DNA of 64,000 bases from Scatosoma sp045650185. Its GTDB lineage: Bacteria > Bacillota > Clostridia > Christensenellales > Borkfalkiaceae. Of this stretch, positions 50,725-60,514 are shown one piece after another. Below the pieces are notes generated by a model, which saw only the letters and a program-made list of their open reading frames with translations, did not search any database and was not told where the DNA came from. The translations under genes and the position numbers were made by a program. The DNA lies in the NCBI GenBank assembly GCA_045650185.1, contig JAZRQY010000005.1:1-64000 (forward strand), given 5' to 3'. Each line of letters opens with the position of its first letter. Position 1 is the first letter of the stretch.

Positions 50725-52074
50725 TTACCGAGGCTGAGTGATTAAATACTTCGCAAGGTAGTAGATATCTCCTGCCCCCAAAAATAATATAAGGTCCCCC
50801 TCCACCGACGTTCGATTCAGCCACGCGCGCAGCGCCGACAGATTATCGGCGTACAAGCACGTGCCCACCCTTTCAGCAAGCGTTCTGCCGTCCCCTTCCA
50901 CATCGTATTCTTCCCTCGCAGGGAATGTCTTATAGATAAGCAAGCCGTCCAGCCCTCGTAAAACCTCCACAAACTCGTCAAGCAGGCTCCTCGTGCGAGA
51001 ATAGGTGTGCGGCTGAAAGACGACGTACAGCTTTCCCTTTTTCATTCGTAGCGCCGTCTGCACTGCCGAAAGAATTTCCTTAGGGTGATGGGCGTAGTCG
51101 CAAACTACCTCCGCGCCTTTGTAGGTGCCCATTTGCTCGAAACGGCGTTTTACACCCGAAAAGCTCTCCAACCCACGCTTGATTTCATCCACGGAAAAGC
51201 CGTAGCACCTTGCAGCTGCAAAAGCCGCCAAAGCGTTGTAGACATTGTGCCTACCTGCCACGCGCAAGCGGATTTTACAAACGTCAACGCCGTATTCTCG
51301 CACCGTGAAGGAATATCGTTCTTTCCGTCGCCGCAGGTTGACCGCGCGATAGTTAGCCCCCTTCTCGTAAATGGAAAAACTGACGGCGTTTTCTACCTGC
51401 GACGCCGCCTCGTCGTCCAAACAGACAATCGCCGTCTTTGCCGCTCGGCAGTATTTTAAGAAGGTTTCTTTCAGCTCCTCTATCCCGTCGTAGCAGTCCA
51501 AATGGTCCTTGTCAACGTTTAATAGAATCGCCGTTTCCGAGGGGATATTTAATAAATTCTTCTTATATTCACACGCCTCAGTGATGAAATACTCGTTTCC
51601 TGTATAGTGAAAGTTTCCAAAACGCAAATCCTCACCGCCGATATGGGCGCAAAACGCCGCGCCCGAGGCGGAAAAAATATGTGCGCACATCGACGTGCAG
51701 GTCGTCTTTCCATGACTGCCGGCAACGGATAGCACGTGGGAAAAGCCACAAGAGATTTCGTGCAATAGCTCTGCCCGAGAATAGATTTTCTTGCCCATTT
51801 CCTTTGCAAGCAAAAGCTCTCTGTTTCTTTTAGAAACAGCGTCCGTATAGACGACAACGTCTGCCTCTTTCAACCCCTCGCCTACGACCTCTTCCCCGAC
51901 GGTGATTTCCACCCCTTTTTCCCTAAGAGCGCAAACCTGCTCGCCGCTGACAAGGTCACTGCCTGAAACAAAATTCCCACGCTGTAATAAATACCGCGCT
52001 AGCGCCGACATAGAGATACCCCCTATGCCGATAAAGTAATATTTCTTACCACCATTTTCGCCCATTCTTTCCAT
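50725..52074 (-). CDS. murC: UDP-N-acetylmuramate--L-alanine ligase
   Basis: Adds L-alanine to UDP-MurNAc in peptidoglycan synthesis. About 449 residues: N-terminal IGIGGISMSALARYLLQRG, ATP site SVAGSHGKTTCTSM, central NVDKDHLDCY, and C-terminal VCDYAHHPKEI and FQPHTYSRT. The start is uncertain. A terminator (52113-52142) and TATAAT (52103-52108) lie just upstream, so the longer open reading from 52134 cannot be used; 52074 or 52065 is likely, giving a very short leader. murC lies downstream of ftsZ, separated from the other mur genes. Confidence 0.94.
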   Translation of the reverse strand: MERMGENGGKKYYFIGIGGISMSALARYLLQRGNFVSGSDLVSGEQVCALREKGVEITVGEEVVGEGLKEADVVVYTDAVSKRNRELLLAKEMGKKIYSRAELLHEISCGFSHVLSVAGSHGKTTCTSMCAHIFSASGAAFCAHIGGEDLRFGNFHYTGNEYFITEACEYKKNLLNIPSETAILLNVDKDHLDCYDGIEELKETFLKYCRAAKTAIVCLDDEAASQVENAVSFSIYEKGANYRAVNLRRRKERYSFTVREYGVDVCKIRLRVAGRHNVYNALAAFAAARCYGFSVDEIKRGLESFSGVKRRFEQMGTYKGAEVVCDYAHHPKEILSAVQTALRMKKGKLYVVFQPHTYSRTRSLLDEFVEVLRGLDGLLIYKTFPAREEYDVEGDGRTLAERVGTCLYADNLSALRAWLNRTSVEGDLILFLGAGDIYYLAKYLITQPR

Positions 52075-52102
52075 ACAGTATTTATATGAGCCATAAGCTA
52101 TA

Positions 52103-52142
52103 ATTATAACAAAACCCCGTTGCCTTTTTCGCAACGGGGTAA
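52103..52142 (-). terminator. Terminator of ftsZ with the murC -10 box
   Basis: Minus-strand CCCCGTTGC pairs perfectly with GCAACGGGG around GAAAAAG, followed by TTTTGTT. The following TATAAT (52103-52108) is a probable -10 element for murC overlapping the T-run, which would make murC independent of ftsZ. Confidence 0.75.
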
Positions 52143-52177
52143 AGTTATTTTATAATTTAGGTTATGCTATAGGGCTA

Positions 52178-53632
52178 TTATTTATTCTCTTTCTTCGTTT
52201 GACGAATGAATAAATCCAAGAATTTGCGAGGACGTTTCTTCTCTTTCGTTTCCACTACTTCCTTTTCGGAAATCGGGTCGCCCGGTTCGAAAGAAGTCGG
52301 CTCCTGAGGCTTTTCCTCTACCTCTGCCGCAACCGCCGCAGGGTCAACCCCTACGCCGTAGTTCGGCTGACCGTAAGGCGCTTGCCCCATAGCCGCAGGT
52401 GCGTATCCCTGACCGTAGCCGTAATTCGCGCCGAACGCCGCATTGTAAGGCTGGTTATACGCAGGTTGCGCGCCGTACGCGCCACGAGCATACGCCTCCG
52501 CAGCCATCTTCTCGCCATACGTACGGTCGATTTTATCCGACAAGGTGTACGCTCTCTGCGCCGCAGATGCGGGATCGTCGTTTGCCGCCGCAGGCTGACC
52601 GCCCGAGAACCCTGTAGCGATGATAACCACCTCGACCTCGTCAGACATCTTCTCGTCAATGCACGCGCCGAAGATAACGTTTGCCGAATAGTCGATGACG
52701 CCCTTAACCAAATCCGCCGCAAGACAAACCTCGTCCAAGGACAAGTCTTTGCCACCGACAACGTTCAAAATAACCGAATTTGCACCTTCTATCGTCGTGT
52801 TGAGCAAAGGACTGCATACCGCGCAACGCACGGCGTCGGAGATACGTTTCTCGCCCTTCGCAACGCCGATACCCATATGCGCCACTCCGCGGCCCTTTAA
52901 AGTCGTGCGGACGTCTGCAAAGTCCAAATTGATGAGCGCAGGGTTGACAATCAACTCTGCAATACCGCGGATACCCTGACGAAGAACCTCGTCGGCAACC
53001 TTTAACGCCTCTTCGAAGGACGTTCCTTTAGGAACGACCTCACGGATTTTGTCGTTGGGAATGGTGATGATGGAGTCAACGCATTTTCTAAGCTCCTCAA
53101 TCCCTGCAAAAGCGTTGTCCATTCTACGCTTTGCCTCGAACGCAAACGGCAGAGTAACCACCGCTACCGTCAAAATCTTCATTTCCTTTGCAAGCCGTGC
53201 AATCACGGGCGCCGCGCCCGTACCCGTGCCGCCGCCCATACCTGCGGTGATGAACAACAGGTCGGTATCTTTCAAAGCGTTTTGGATTTCCGCTTTATTT
53301 TCTTCCGCAGCCTCTTTGCCGACGTTGGGGTCTGCGCCTGCGCCCAAGCCCTTCGTCAGCTGTACGCCGATCTGGATACGCTTGCTCGCCTTGGAGCGGG
53401 CCAACGCTTGGTTGTCCGTGTTCACTACGATATATTCCGCAGAGCGAAGTCCCGACTCAATCAAGCGGTCAACCGCATTATTACCTGCGCCACCGACACC
53501 GATTACCTTGATTTTAGCAACGCCAGAGAGGTTATTTGCCGTCTGCGCCGCAAACGGAGAAGTATTGTACTGCGTTTCAATCTGTTCCTCACCATAATAG
53601 CCGTAAGCTTCGTTTTCGTTAAAGTTCATCAT
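52178..53632 (-). CDS. ftsZ: Cell division protein FtsZ
   Basis: The tubulin-like GTPase that forms the division ring. The 484-residue protein has KVIGVGGAGNNAVDRLI near residue 42, the tubulin signature GMGGGTGTGAAPVIA, and NLDFADVRTTLKGRG with the T7-loop region. The core ends near residue 340. The linker is long (about 120 residues) and rich in Ala, Tyr, Gln and Pro (YGQGYAP, QAPYGQPNYG), and the conserved C-terminal peptide reads RPRKFLDLFIRQTKK. The start overlaps the ftsA stop (ATGA). Confidence 0.98.
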   Translation of the reverse strand: MMNFNENEAYGYYGEEQIETQYNTSPFAAQTANNLSGVAKIKVIGVGGAGNNAVDRLIESGLRSAEYIVVNTDNQALARSKASKRIQIGVQLTKGLGAGADPNVGKEAAEENKAEIQNALKDTDLLFITAGMGGGTGTGAAPVIARLAKEMKILTVAVVTLPFAFEAKRRMDNAFAGIEELRKCVDSIITIPNDKIREVVPKGTSFEEALKVADEVLRQGIRGIAELIVNPALINLDFADVRTTLKGRGVAHMGIGVAKGEKRISDAVRCAVCSPLLNTTIEGANSVILNVVGGKDLSLDEVCLAADLVKGVIDYSANVIFGACIDEKMSDEVEVVIIATGFSGGQPAAANDDPASAAQRAYTLSDKIDRTYGEKMAAEAYARGAYGAQPAYNQPYNAAFGANYGYGQGYAPAAMGQAPYGQPNYGVGVDPAAVAAEVEEKPQEPTSFEPGDPISEKEVVETKEKKRPRKFLDLFIRQTKKENK

Positions 53633-54798
53633 CTTCTTTTTCCTCCAAAAAGTCTATAAGGGGATTTCTTTTGTTGACTGGATATCGCCATCGACAAGAG
53701 CGCTAAGCGCGAGGATTGCGACGGGCGATCGTTATACGCTAAGTCAGGGGAGAGAATTTTTACAGAGCGTTCCAAACGCCTTGACATATGGTCGGCAATC
53801 CCCATGATTGCCCCCACGCCCTCACCCGTAATCCACAGAGTGTTGTTCGGCATTACTACGTCTTTATCTTTGTACCGTTCGTCCAAGAAACGGTTTACGT
53901 GGTCGCACAGTTGGTCAACCCCGTATTCAATCACGTCGTTGATCTCCGCAACGGGAATGGAAACGCCCTCGTCGTTCGTCCAAGGCTGGTCCTTGAGGTC
54001 ATCACCCACCGCAATGTTTGCGCAGGCAAGAATGCTTTCCGCAACGTCTGGCTCGACGCCAAAGCGTTTCGTCAAGTAATAGATAATCTCCGCAACGCCG
54101 CCCGTGAACGATTTTTCGTGCACCGTGCCGTTGCCGTAAACGACCGATACGGTAGCGGTTAAATAGCCTACGTCCAAGAGCACCGCGTAGCCAGCGCGCT
54201 CCTTCTTCGGCAACAGATAGACCGCCTCTGCAAGCATCGTAGGAAGGAAAACGATTTCCGTAAAGCCAAAGGCTTTCAACGCTCTCTCCACAGCGGCGCA
54301 ATAGTTTTCGTCCGCAAAGTAATAGCACAATCCACCGCGCAAGGACGTAGACGGCGTACCGTACAATTCCTCCTCGGAATAATAATTGTTGGTGTTGCCG
54401 ATAGCAAAGTACATCGCAGAGTGGTGAATGGGTCTTCCCCCTTCCGACAGCACGTTTAAGCCGCAATCGTACAGCATTTCAATATCCGTAGCGGATACCT
54501 TATGCCGCTTGGAGAAGGGTAAATTCTGACCCACCGTCCTCAACCGAAGGAAGGGTGACGGCGTACCTACGTAAATTTTTTGCAGCTTGCCCTTGTAGGT
54601 TTTCAGCACCGGGGCAACCGCCGCGCGTACCGCTTCTTCAAAAGCCGCTTCGTCTAAAAAGCCGTCCGCTGAATATCCCTCGTATTCTTCCGTATGCTCA
54701 CCGCATACCACCAAAGAAGAATTGAACCCCCTCGTCCCAATTAGAAACGTCAGTTCAAACGAGCGTACGTCCAGCAAGGCTACTCTTTCGTTTCTCAT
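53629..54798 (-). CDS. ftsA: Cell division protein FtsA
   Basis: A 389-residue actin-like protein that ties FtsZ to the membrane. Actin-fold motifs are VALLDVRSFELTFLIG at the start, VLLDVGYLTATVSVVYGNG, SFTGGVAEIIYYLTKRFGV and LWITGEGVGAIMGIADHMS. The C-terminal KKSPYRLFGGKRR may act as the amphipathic membrane-targeting tail. The sequence diverges from model FtsA proteins, but the coupling to ftsZ by a four-base overlap supports the name. It has its own promoter after the ftsQ terminator. Confidence 0.88.
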   Translation of the reverse strand: MRNERVALLDVRSFELTFLIGTRGFNSSLVVCGEHTEEYEGYSADGFLDEAAFEEAVRAAVAPVLKTYKGKLQKIYVGTPSPFLRLRTVGQNLPFSKRHKVSATDIEMLYDCGLNVLSEGGRPIHHSAMYFAIGNTNNYYSEEELYGTPSTSLRGGLCYYFADENYCAAVERALKAFGFTEIVFLPTMLAEAVYLLPKKERAGYAVLLDVGYLTATVSVVYGNGTVHEKSFTGGVAEIIYYLTKRFGVEPDVAESILACANIAVGDDLKDQPWTNDEGVSIPVAEINDVIEYGVDQLCDHVNRFLDERYKDKDVVMPNNTLWITGEGVGAIMGIADHMSRRLERSVKILSPDLAYNDRPSQSSRLALLSMAISSQQKKSPYRLFGGKRR

Positions 54799-54852
54799 CC
54801 TTTGTTATCCGCCTTTCCCCACGCCTATCGCGTAGAAAGTATTATTAATGTT

Positions 54853-54881
54853 ATTATATAACATTTCCCTCTTTTTGTCAA
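54853..54881 (-). promoter_or_regulatory. Promoter of ftsA-ftsZ
   Basis: Minus-strand TTGACA (54876-54881), 17-bp spacer, TATAAT (54853-54858), about 55 bp before ftsA. A consensus promoter inside the dcw cluster. Confidence 0.85.
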
Positions 54882-54914
54882 TAGTGAAAGCATAATTTTT
54901 TTCACAATTCATAA

Positions 54915-54940
54915 GAAAAAACACGCCGAAGCGTGTTTTT
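54915..54940 (-). terminator. Terminator of ftsQ
   Basis: Minus-strand AAAAACACGC-TTCG-GCGTGTTTTTT hairpin with T-run, four bases after the ftsQ stop. It ends the murE-to-ftsQ operon. Confidence 0.85.
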
Positions 54941-54943
54941 CAA

Positions 54944-55717
54944 TCAATCTAATAAGTTTGCCCGATAAGTCATGAGCACTTCCGTGCCATCTAAAGATTC
55001 GGTGACGTGTAAAAATCCCGTCAAACGCTGTTCTACCTCCATCGTAAGATAAGCCTCCGTCAACGCCAATCCCTTCTCTTCCGTCAGAAGATGAGGATGC
55101 ACCAAACAGATTTTTACCCCCTCGCGCATGCAGAGGAAAATCCTGCCGCCACGCTCTATACCGTCGAATTCTATCCGCTCGATATTACTGCGTACGCCGT
55201 TCAAGCGCTCTGCCATCAGCGCGCAGATTCGCATCGTTTCCGCAAAGCCGGCGCCCTCGACCGTATCCCCGATACCACCAGAGGGGAGCGCGCCCGTAAT
55301 CACGACGTTTGGCTCGCCGTCGATTCGGTTATTGGAGTCCGCGCGAACGTCCAGTATCGTACCAGACCCCGAAAGAATATAATATTCTTCCCCTACCTCC
55401 ACGGCAAATACTTCCATGTCCTCCGTCACCTCAATCTCTAAGAGATTGGGATAGCGTCTTTCAAACTTCGTCAAACGGAAGTACGGGTATTTTTCAATCA
55501 CCGCTTTTGCCTCGTCGTCCTTGGCAAGCAGCGAGCTTTCCCCCGTGTATACGGCCTGCAATTCTACCTGTATCGCAGAGGCTTCCGCTTTCGCCGCCTC
55601 TGAAAACATTTTTGCATCGAGCACTACGCCGTCTACGCGATAGACGTTCGCCACGCCGATAAACGCCGCAGAGAGAAAAGCCAACACCGTGAGTATAATT
55701 ACTAAAACCTTTTTCAT
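54944..55717 (-). CDS. ftsQ: FtsQ/DivIB-type cell division protein
   Basis: A 257-residue bitopic membrane protein. A single N-terminal span (VLVIILTVLAFLSAAFIGVAN) is followed by a POTRA-like start (YRVDGVVLDAKMFSEAA) and a beta domain with the typical FERRYPNLLEIEVTEDMEVFAVEVGEEYYILSGSG stretch. Its role is linking septal wall synthesis proteins with the division ring. Sequence similarity in this family is low; the call rests on architecture and on position between murA and ftsA. Confidence 0.82.
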   Translation of the reverse strand: MKKVLVIILTVLAFLSAAFIGVANVYRVDGVVLDAKMFSEAAKAEASAIQVELQAVYTGESSLLAKDDEAKAVIEKYPYFRLTKFERRYPNLLEIEVTEDMEVFAVEVGEEYYILSGSGTILDVRADSNNRIDGEPNVVITGALPSGGIGDTVEGAGFAETMRICALMAERLNGVRSNIERIEFDGIERGGRIFLCMREGVKICLVHPHLLTEEKGLALTEAYLTMEVEQRLTGFLHVTESLDGTEVLMTYRANLLD

Positions 55718-55753
55718 TCGTAATCCTATATCCTTTTAAAGGGAGTCTTGTGA

Positions 55754-57010
55754 CTACACCTTGATTCGTCGAACGTTTGCGCCAAGCAAGCGGAGCTTTC
55801 TTTCCAGCCCGTCGTAGCCTCTATCCACGTGGGAAAGATCCAACACCTCAGTCGTTCCCTGTGCTGCTAGGCCTGCAATCGCCAGCGCCGCGCCGCCGCG
55901 AAGGTCCCCTGCCGTCACCGAAGCGCCACGCAGAGTGGATACGCCTCGTATCACCGCCGTTCTACCCCGAACGGTTATGTCCGCGCCCATGCGCCGAAGC
56001 TCGCCCGCGTATTTGAAACGAGTTTCAAACAGGTTCTCCACCACCAGCGTCGTCCCCTTAGATAAAGCAGACAAGGTGGCGTACTGCGCCTGCAGATCGG
56101 TAGGGAAGCCCGGGAATGGAGAGGTATCTACCACATCCACACTTTTTAGCCTACCGTTGCTCTGCAAATATATTGTATCATTTTTCGTATGTATTTTGCA
56201 ACCGTTTTCACGCAATTTGTGTAAAAGCGACGCAAGATTTTCTGCCGCCACCCCGTGCGTTTCGATTTCGCCGCCGCATACCGCCGCCGCAATCAGGAAA
56301 GTACCCGCCTCGATTCTATCCCCCATGGGCACGTAATCGACGCCACGCAGACACTCTACGCCGTCAATGACGACGTCCGCCGTGCCAGCTCCTTGCACCC
56401 TTGCGCCCATTCGGTTTAGGAAGTTTTGTAGGTCGACGATTTCAGGCTCCTTTGCGGCGTTTCGGAGGATCGTCCGTCCCTCTGCCTTCACCGCCGCAAG
56501 CATAATATTCTCGGTAGCCCCTACGCTTGGGAAGTCGAGAACAATCTCTGCGCCCGTCAGCCTATCGACCTGACAGTCAATATAGCCGTTCTCCTCGACG
56601 ATCTCCACGCCCAACTTTTTTAAGCCCGACAAATGCAGGTCTATCGGCCTTATCCCGATATCGCAACCACCGGGATAGGAAATCTTCGCGCGATGAAACC
56701 TCGTCAACACCGAGCCAAGCATAAAAATCGACGAACGAATCTCCTTCGTCATCACCGCAGGGATTTCGTGAGAGGCGGCGTTTGAACCGTCTATCACCGC
56801 ATCACTTCCTTCTCTTATAATCCCACAGCCGAGCTCGCGAAGGATATGCAGCATATTTTCTACGTCGGAAATTTTGGGAAGATTCCGCAACCTCACCTTT
56901 TCATCCGTCATCACGGATGCGGCAAGAAGTGGCAATACGGCGTTTTTGGCTCGCTGAATCTCCAACGAGCCGTACAGCCGTCTGCCGCCGTTGATTACTA
57001 ATTTTTCCAT
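55754..57010 (-). CDS. murA: UDP-N-acetylglucosamine 1-carboxyvinyltransferase
   Basis: First committed enzyme of peptidoglycan synthesis, adding enolpyruvate to UDP-GlcNAc. 418 residues. RAKNAVLPLLAAS contains the conserved Lys-Asn near residue 21. A typical fosfomycin-binding loop would carry Cys at about 115; here the corresponding segment reads HRAKISYPGGCDIGIRPIDLH, where the fosfomycin-site residue position is followed by PGGCDIG as usual, but the Cys is not at the standard place of the C-x-P-GGC motif (S-Y-P-G-G-C). The residue usually Cys appears to be Ser, or Asp-type in resistant forms; a structural alignment is needed. AAGGAG precedes the ATG. Confidence 0.93.
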   Translation of the reverse strand: MEKLVINGGRRLYGSLEIQRAKNAVLPLLAASVMTDEKVRLRNLPKISDVENMLHILRELGCGIIREGSDAVIDGSNAASHEIPAVMTKEIRSSIFMLGSVLTRFHRAKISYPGGCDIGIRPIDLHLSGLKKLGVEIVEENGYIDCQVDRLTGAEIVLDFPSVGATENIMLAAVKAEGRTILRNAAKEPEIVDLQNFLNRMGARVQGAGTADVVIDGVECLRGVDYVPMGDRIEAGTFLIAAAVCGGEIETHGVAAENLASLLHKLRENGCKIHTKNDTIYLQSNGRLKSVDVVDTSPFPGFPTDLQAQYATLSALSKGTTLVVENLFETRFKYAGELRRMGADITVRGRTAVIRGVSTLRGASVTAGDLRGGAALAIAGLAAQGTTEVLDLSHVDRGYDGLERKLRLLGANVRRIKV

Positions 57011-57068
57011 ACAACAACGCTCCTTATGCTTTATTGTATGATTTTTTCCCTCGCATTGTGCCCTACGG

Positions 57069-58244
57069 CTAAGTTTCCGAACTCTCGTTGCGTACCGAAA
57101 CGGCGTACAAAACCCCCATGAACGTCATCGTAATAATCAGCGAAGTATTTCCCGAACTTATAAGCGGCAACGGCAAGCCCGTCGGCGGAATTGCGCCGCT
57201 GACGACCAAGGCGTTTAACGCCGTCTGCACAGCGTAGATTGCCGTGATACCGCTTGCAAGCAAAAAGGAGAAAAAGTCCTTCGCCCTCGTCGCCACCCGA
57301 ATCCCTCTCCATATCAGGAATACCGTCGCCGCAAACAGCAGTAGAATCCCGATAAATCCAAGCTCTTCCCCAATAATCGAAAGGATAAAATCACTCTCGG
57401 AAAAGGGCAGAAAGCGGTACTTTTGCCGAGAACGGAATAAGCCCGTGCCAAACCAACCGCCGTTGCCCAAAGCGTACAGCGACTGTATCAGCTGATACCC
57501 CTCGTCTTTGGGCGATGCCCAAGGGTCTAAAAACGCCGACAACCGCAGGAGCCGATAAGGCTCGGCAATGATTAAGACAGGGACGGCAATCAGCACAGGA
57601 AAGAAAATCAGCAGAAAATACCGCATCTTCATCCCACCAAGAAAGAGCATGCACAGCATAATCAGCCCTACGCACATCGTAATCGACATATTCGGCTCCA
57701 AGAGAATGAGCGCGCAGATAACGCCACCTGCTATCAATACTGGAAGACACCCTTTTAGCGTGCGTACCCTCTCCATATTCTCCGACATATACGCGGCGGA
57801 AAAGAGAACGAAACCATACTTTGCAAGCTCGGAGGGCTGAATGGTAATCGGGCCTATGCCTATCCACCTCGTCGCGCCGTAATTACTCTTGCCTACCCCC
57901 GGCACGAACACCAATACCAGCAACACGATCGGCAACGATAAAAACACCCACCTCAGCCGTTTACCACGCAACTTGTCAATGTTTAGCCGACCTGCAAACA
58001 GCATGAGAGGCAGACCAATCGCAAGCCCTATCAATTGCTTTTTGACGAAATAGAATTCGTCCCCGTATTGCACTTTGGCGTTATAACTGCTGGCGGAATA
58101 CACCGCAACAATCCCAAACGACGCAAGCGCAAAACAGACGATTAAAATGGAAATATCCCCTCTATTCCGTTTCCGTAAAAGCGGTTGCCTCGTAGGCGGT
58201 TTCCCTTGCTTGCGCCTCAACCGCGAACTCTCTAACGATAGCAC
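57069..58244 (-). CDS. ftsW: FtsW-type lipid II polymerase (SEDS family)
   Basis: A 391-residue membrane protein with about ten spans that polymerises glycan strands at the septum. SEDS motifs are SASSYNAKVQYGDEFYFVKKQLIGL, GATRWIGIGPITIQPSELAKYG, GWFGTGLFRSRQKYRFLPFSESDFI and PPTGLPLPLISSGNTS. A GTG at 58244 is favoured as the start, with AGGAGAGGGGTG nine bases upstream; ATGs at 58286 and 58268 are alternatives. All options lie inside the end of murD, so the genes overlap by 80 bp or more. Confidence 0.9.
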   Translation of the reverse strand: MLSLESSRLRRKQGKPPTRQPLLRKRNRGDISILIVCFALASFGIVAVYSASSYNAKVQYGDEFYFVKKQLIGLAIGLPLMLFAGRLNIDKLRGKRLRWVFLSLPIVLLVLVFVPGVGKSNYGATRWIGIGPITIQPSELAKYGFVLFSAAYMSENMERVRTLKGCLPVLIAGGVICALILLEPNMSITMCVGLIMLCMLFLGGMKMRYFLLIFFPVLIAVPVLIIAEPYRLLRLSAFLDPWASPKDEGYQLIQSLYALGNGGWFGTGLFRSRQKYRFLPFSESDFILSIIGEELGFIGILLLFAATVFLIWRGIRVATRAKDFFSFLLASGITAIYAVQTALNALVVSGAIPPTGLPLPLISSGNTSLIITMTFMGVLYAVSVRNESSET

Positions 58245-59559
58245 AGAATTTTTCACCCCTCTCCTCATAGCCCGAAAACTCGTCAAAGCTTGCGCTGGCA
58301 GGGCTCAATAGCACCGTCTGCCCCGATTTTGCTACCATACGAGCAACCCCTACACCTTCCGCAAAAGTAGGACAAAGGTACAGGTCTGCAAAGCCGCTCT
58401 TCCTCGCCGCCGCAAGCAACGAATATCGGTTTTCTCCGTACAAAACGACGGCAACCACCTTACCACCCTTGATTGCCGAAAACAGAGCGCCGTAATCATA
58501 TCCCTTATCCTTGCCGCCAAGCAATAACACCGTTTGCGTTTTCATATTCGCCACCGCCTTGACGGTAGCGTCCACGTTCGTGCCCTTGGAATCGTCTACA
58601 TACACGACACCGTCCACTTCACCCACCCTTTCAATGCGGTGTTTTACACCTCGAAATTCTTTTAAGGAGGATGCTATCTGCTCCGTTTCCACCCCTAAAA
58701 GTTTTGCGCAGACGATTGCCGCCAAAGCGTTTTGGATATTGTGCAATCCCGAAATAAGCAGTTCTTCCGCCGAGAGGATTTTTTCCTCGCCGTAGTACAG
58801 GTCGCCCTCGAAAAAGTACGCTCCCTTCACCCGCTCACGCAGGGAGAACCAAAGCGTCTTTGCCTTTAATCCTTCCGCAAAAGCACGCACAATCGGATCG
58901 TCGTAATTGAGGACAGCGTACTCCGTTTCCGTGAGGTTTTTTAACAACTTTCGTTTTAGAAATATGTAGTTTTCCATATTGTAATGGCGGTTTAAATGGT
59001 CTTCCGTAACGTTCAAAACGACGGCGATATGCGGACAGAAAGAATTGAGTGTTTCCAGCTGAAAGCTGGAAATTTCCGCAATCGCAACCGTATCGTCGGG
59101 CTCGGACAGCACCTCTAACATCGGCGCGCCGATATTGCCGCAAGCCTTGGCGGTAAAACCGCTATCACGCAAAACCTTCTCCACCATAGAAACAGTGGTC
59201 GTCTTTCCGTTGGTGCCCGTAATCCCTACCGACAGCCCCTTGAAATATCTTGCCGCAAGCTCCGTTTCCCCAAGCACCGCCTTGCCTGCTCGCTTAAACG
59301 CAACGGCAATCGGATGGTCGATAGGAATGCCGGGGCTTAAAACGAGGGCATCGAATTTTGCCACCGTTTCATTTAAGCCGTCCTTTGAAATATCCTCTGC
59401 GCCAGCCTCTACCAGCCGTGACTTCATCAGGGAAATCCGCTCGTTTTCCAAGTCGTCGTAAATCCCAACGCGCGCCCCTTGCGAGAGTAAAAACGTCGTC
59501 GCCGCCTCGCCCGACTTCGACAGCCCCATAACTAAAAACTTTTGTCTTCTTATATCCAT
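58162..59559 (-). CDS. murD: UDP-N-acetylmuramoylalanine--D-glutamate ligase
   Basis: Adds D-glutamate to UDP-MurNAc-L-Ala. 465 residues: N-terminal VMGLSKSGEAAT, ATP site GITGTNGKTTTVSM, central NVTEDHLNRHY, and VDDSKGTNVDATVKAV and LLLGGKDKGYDY further on. AGGAGC precedes the ATG. It starts five bases after mraY ends and overlaps ftsW, consistent with one operon. Confidence 0.97.
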   Translation of the reverse strand: MDIRRQKFLVMGLSKSGEAATTFLLSQGARVGIYDDLENERISLMKSRLVEAGAEDISKDGLNETVAKFDALVLSPGIPIDHPIAVAFKRAGKAVLGETELAARYFKGLSVGITGTNGKTTTVSMVEKVLRDSGFTAKACGNIGAPMLEVLSEPDDTVAIAEISSFQLETLNSFCPHIAVVLNVTEDHLNRHYNMENYIFLKRKLLKNLTETEYAVLNYDDPIVRAFAEGLKAKTLWFSLRERVKGAYFFEGDLYYGEEKILSAEELLISGLHNIQNALAAIVCAKLLGVETEQIASSLKEFRGVKHRIERVGEVDGVVYVDDSKGTNVDATVKAVANMKTQTVLLLGGKDKGYDYGALFSAIKGGKVVAVVLYGENRYSLLAAARKSGFADLYLCPTFAEGVGVARMVAKSGQTVLLSPASASFDEFSGYEERGEKFCAIVREFAVEAQARETAYEATAFTETE

Positions 59560-59563
59560 ACTT

Positions 59564-60514
59564 TTATGCTCCTAATAAGAGAGTGATTGCACCTGCAACC
59601 GCCGTGATGATTGCATATGCGTAGGCAATTTTACTCTCTGAAAATCCCACCTGCTGAAAATGATGATGCACGGGGGACATGCGAAAAATCCGCTTTCCAC
59701 CCGTCGCCTTATAGTATATTACCTGCACGATTACCGATATAACCGAAAGGACGAACATAATCCCTAAAATGGGAATATACAGCGCTTTGCCTGTCAAAAG
59801 AGCGCAGGACGATGCAAAACCACCGAGCCCCAAAGATCCGGTATCCCCCATAAAAATACTGGCGCGAGAGGTATTAAAGAGCAAATACGCGCAGAGCGCG
59901 CCAACCAACGCAAAAGAGATAAACTGCGTACCGCCCGTATCCTCCGACACCGTCAAAAGCCCCAAGAATAAGAAAAACGGAACGGATACCCCTGCCGCCA
60001 ACCCATCCAAGCCGTCCGTTAAGTTGACGGCGTTGACCGTCGCCAAAAAGACGAATACGGAAAGGGGCAACATCCACCAACCCAACTCTATCCTACCCAA
60101 GCCGAAGGGGACGTCTAGATAGCTCTGCCCCGAACGAACGCAATAAACCCCTGCAAGCACCGCTACCACCGTTTGGAACGCCAGCTTTTGCCACGCAGAC
60201 AAGCCCTTGTTCTCATGGTGCAACTTCTTTAACAGGTCGTCCAAAAAGCCTACCCCCATATACGCCAGACCGATGACGCATACAACCGCAAAATTGCGGT
60301 TAAATCCACCCGAAAAGGGCAAGCACGCCAACACCGCCGCCGGCAAAAACGCCAACCCACCAAAGGTGGGCGTGCCGCTCTTCCCCTGATGCTCCTTGAC
60401 GTAAGAGAGCACGTTTTGCCCTGCCTTCACCCTACGCAACAGCGGAATGAGCAAAAGACAAAGTATTAACGCTATCCCAAACGCCAGCAGAGCAACCCCC
60501 ACGTATTCCTTCAT
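59564..60514 (-). CDS. mraY: Phospho-N-acetylmuramoyl-pentapeptide transferase
   Basis: A 316-residue membrane enzyme with ten spans that forms lipid I on undecaprenyl phosphate. Conserved blocks are KSGTPTFGGLAFLPAA, GFLDDLLKK (catalytic Asp pair), NAVNLTDGLDGLAAG, FMGDTGSLGLGG and the final RMSPVHHHFQQVGFSE. Its start overlaps the murE stop by four bases (ATGA). Confidence 0.98.
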   Translation of the reverse strand: MKEYVGVALLAFGIALILCLLLIPLLRRVKAGQNVLSYVKEHQGKSGTPTFGGLAFLPAAVLACLPFSGGFNRNFAVVCVIGLAYMGVGFLDDLLKKLHHENKGLSAWQKLAFQTVVAVLAGVYCVRSGQSYLDVPFGLGRIELGWWMLPLSVFVFLATVNAVNLTDGLDGLAAGVSVPFFLFLGLLTVSEDTGGTQFISFALVGALCAYLLFNTSRASIFMGDTGSLGLGGFASSCALLTGKALYIPILGIMFVLSVISVIVQVIYYKATGGKRIFRMSPVHHHFQQVGFSESKIAYAYAIITAVAGAITLLLGA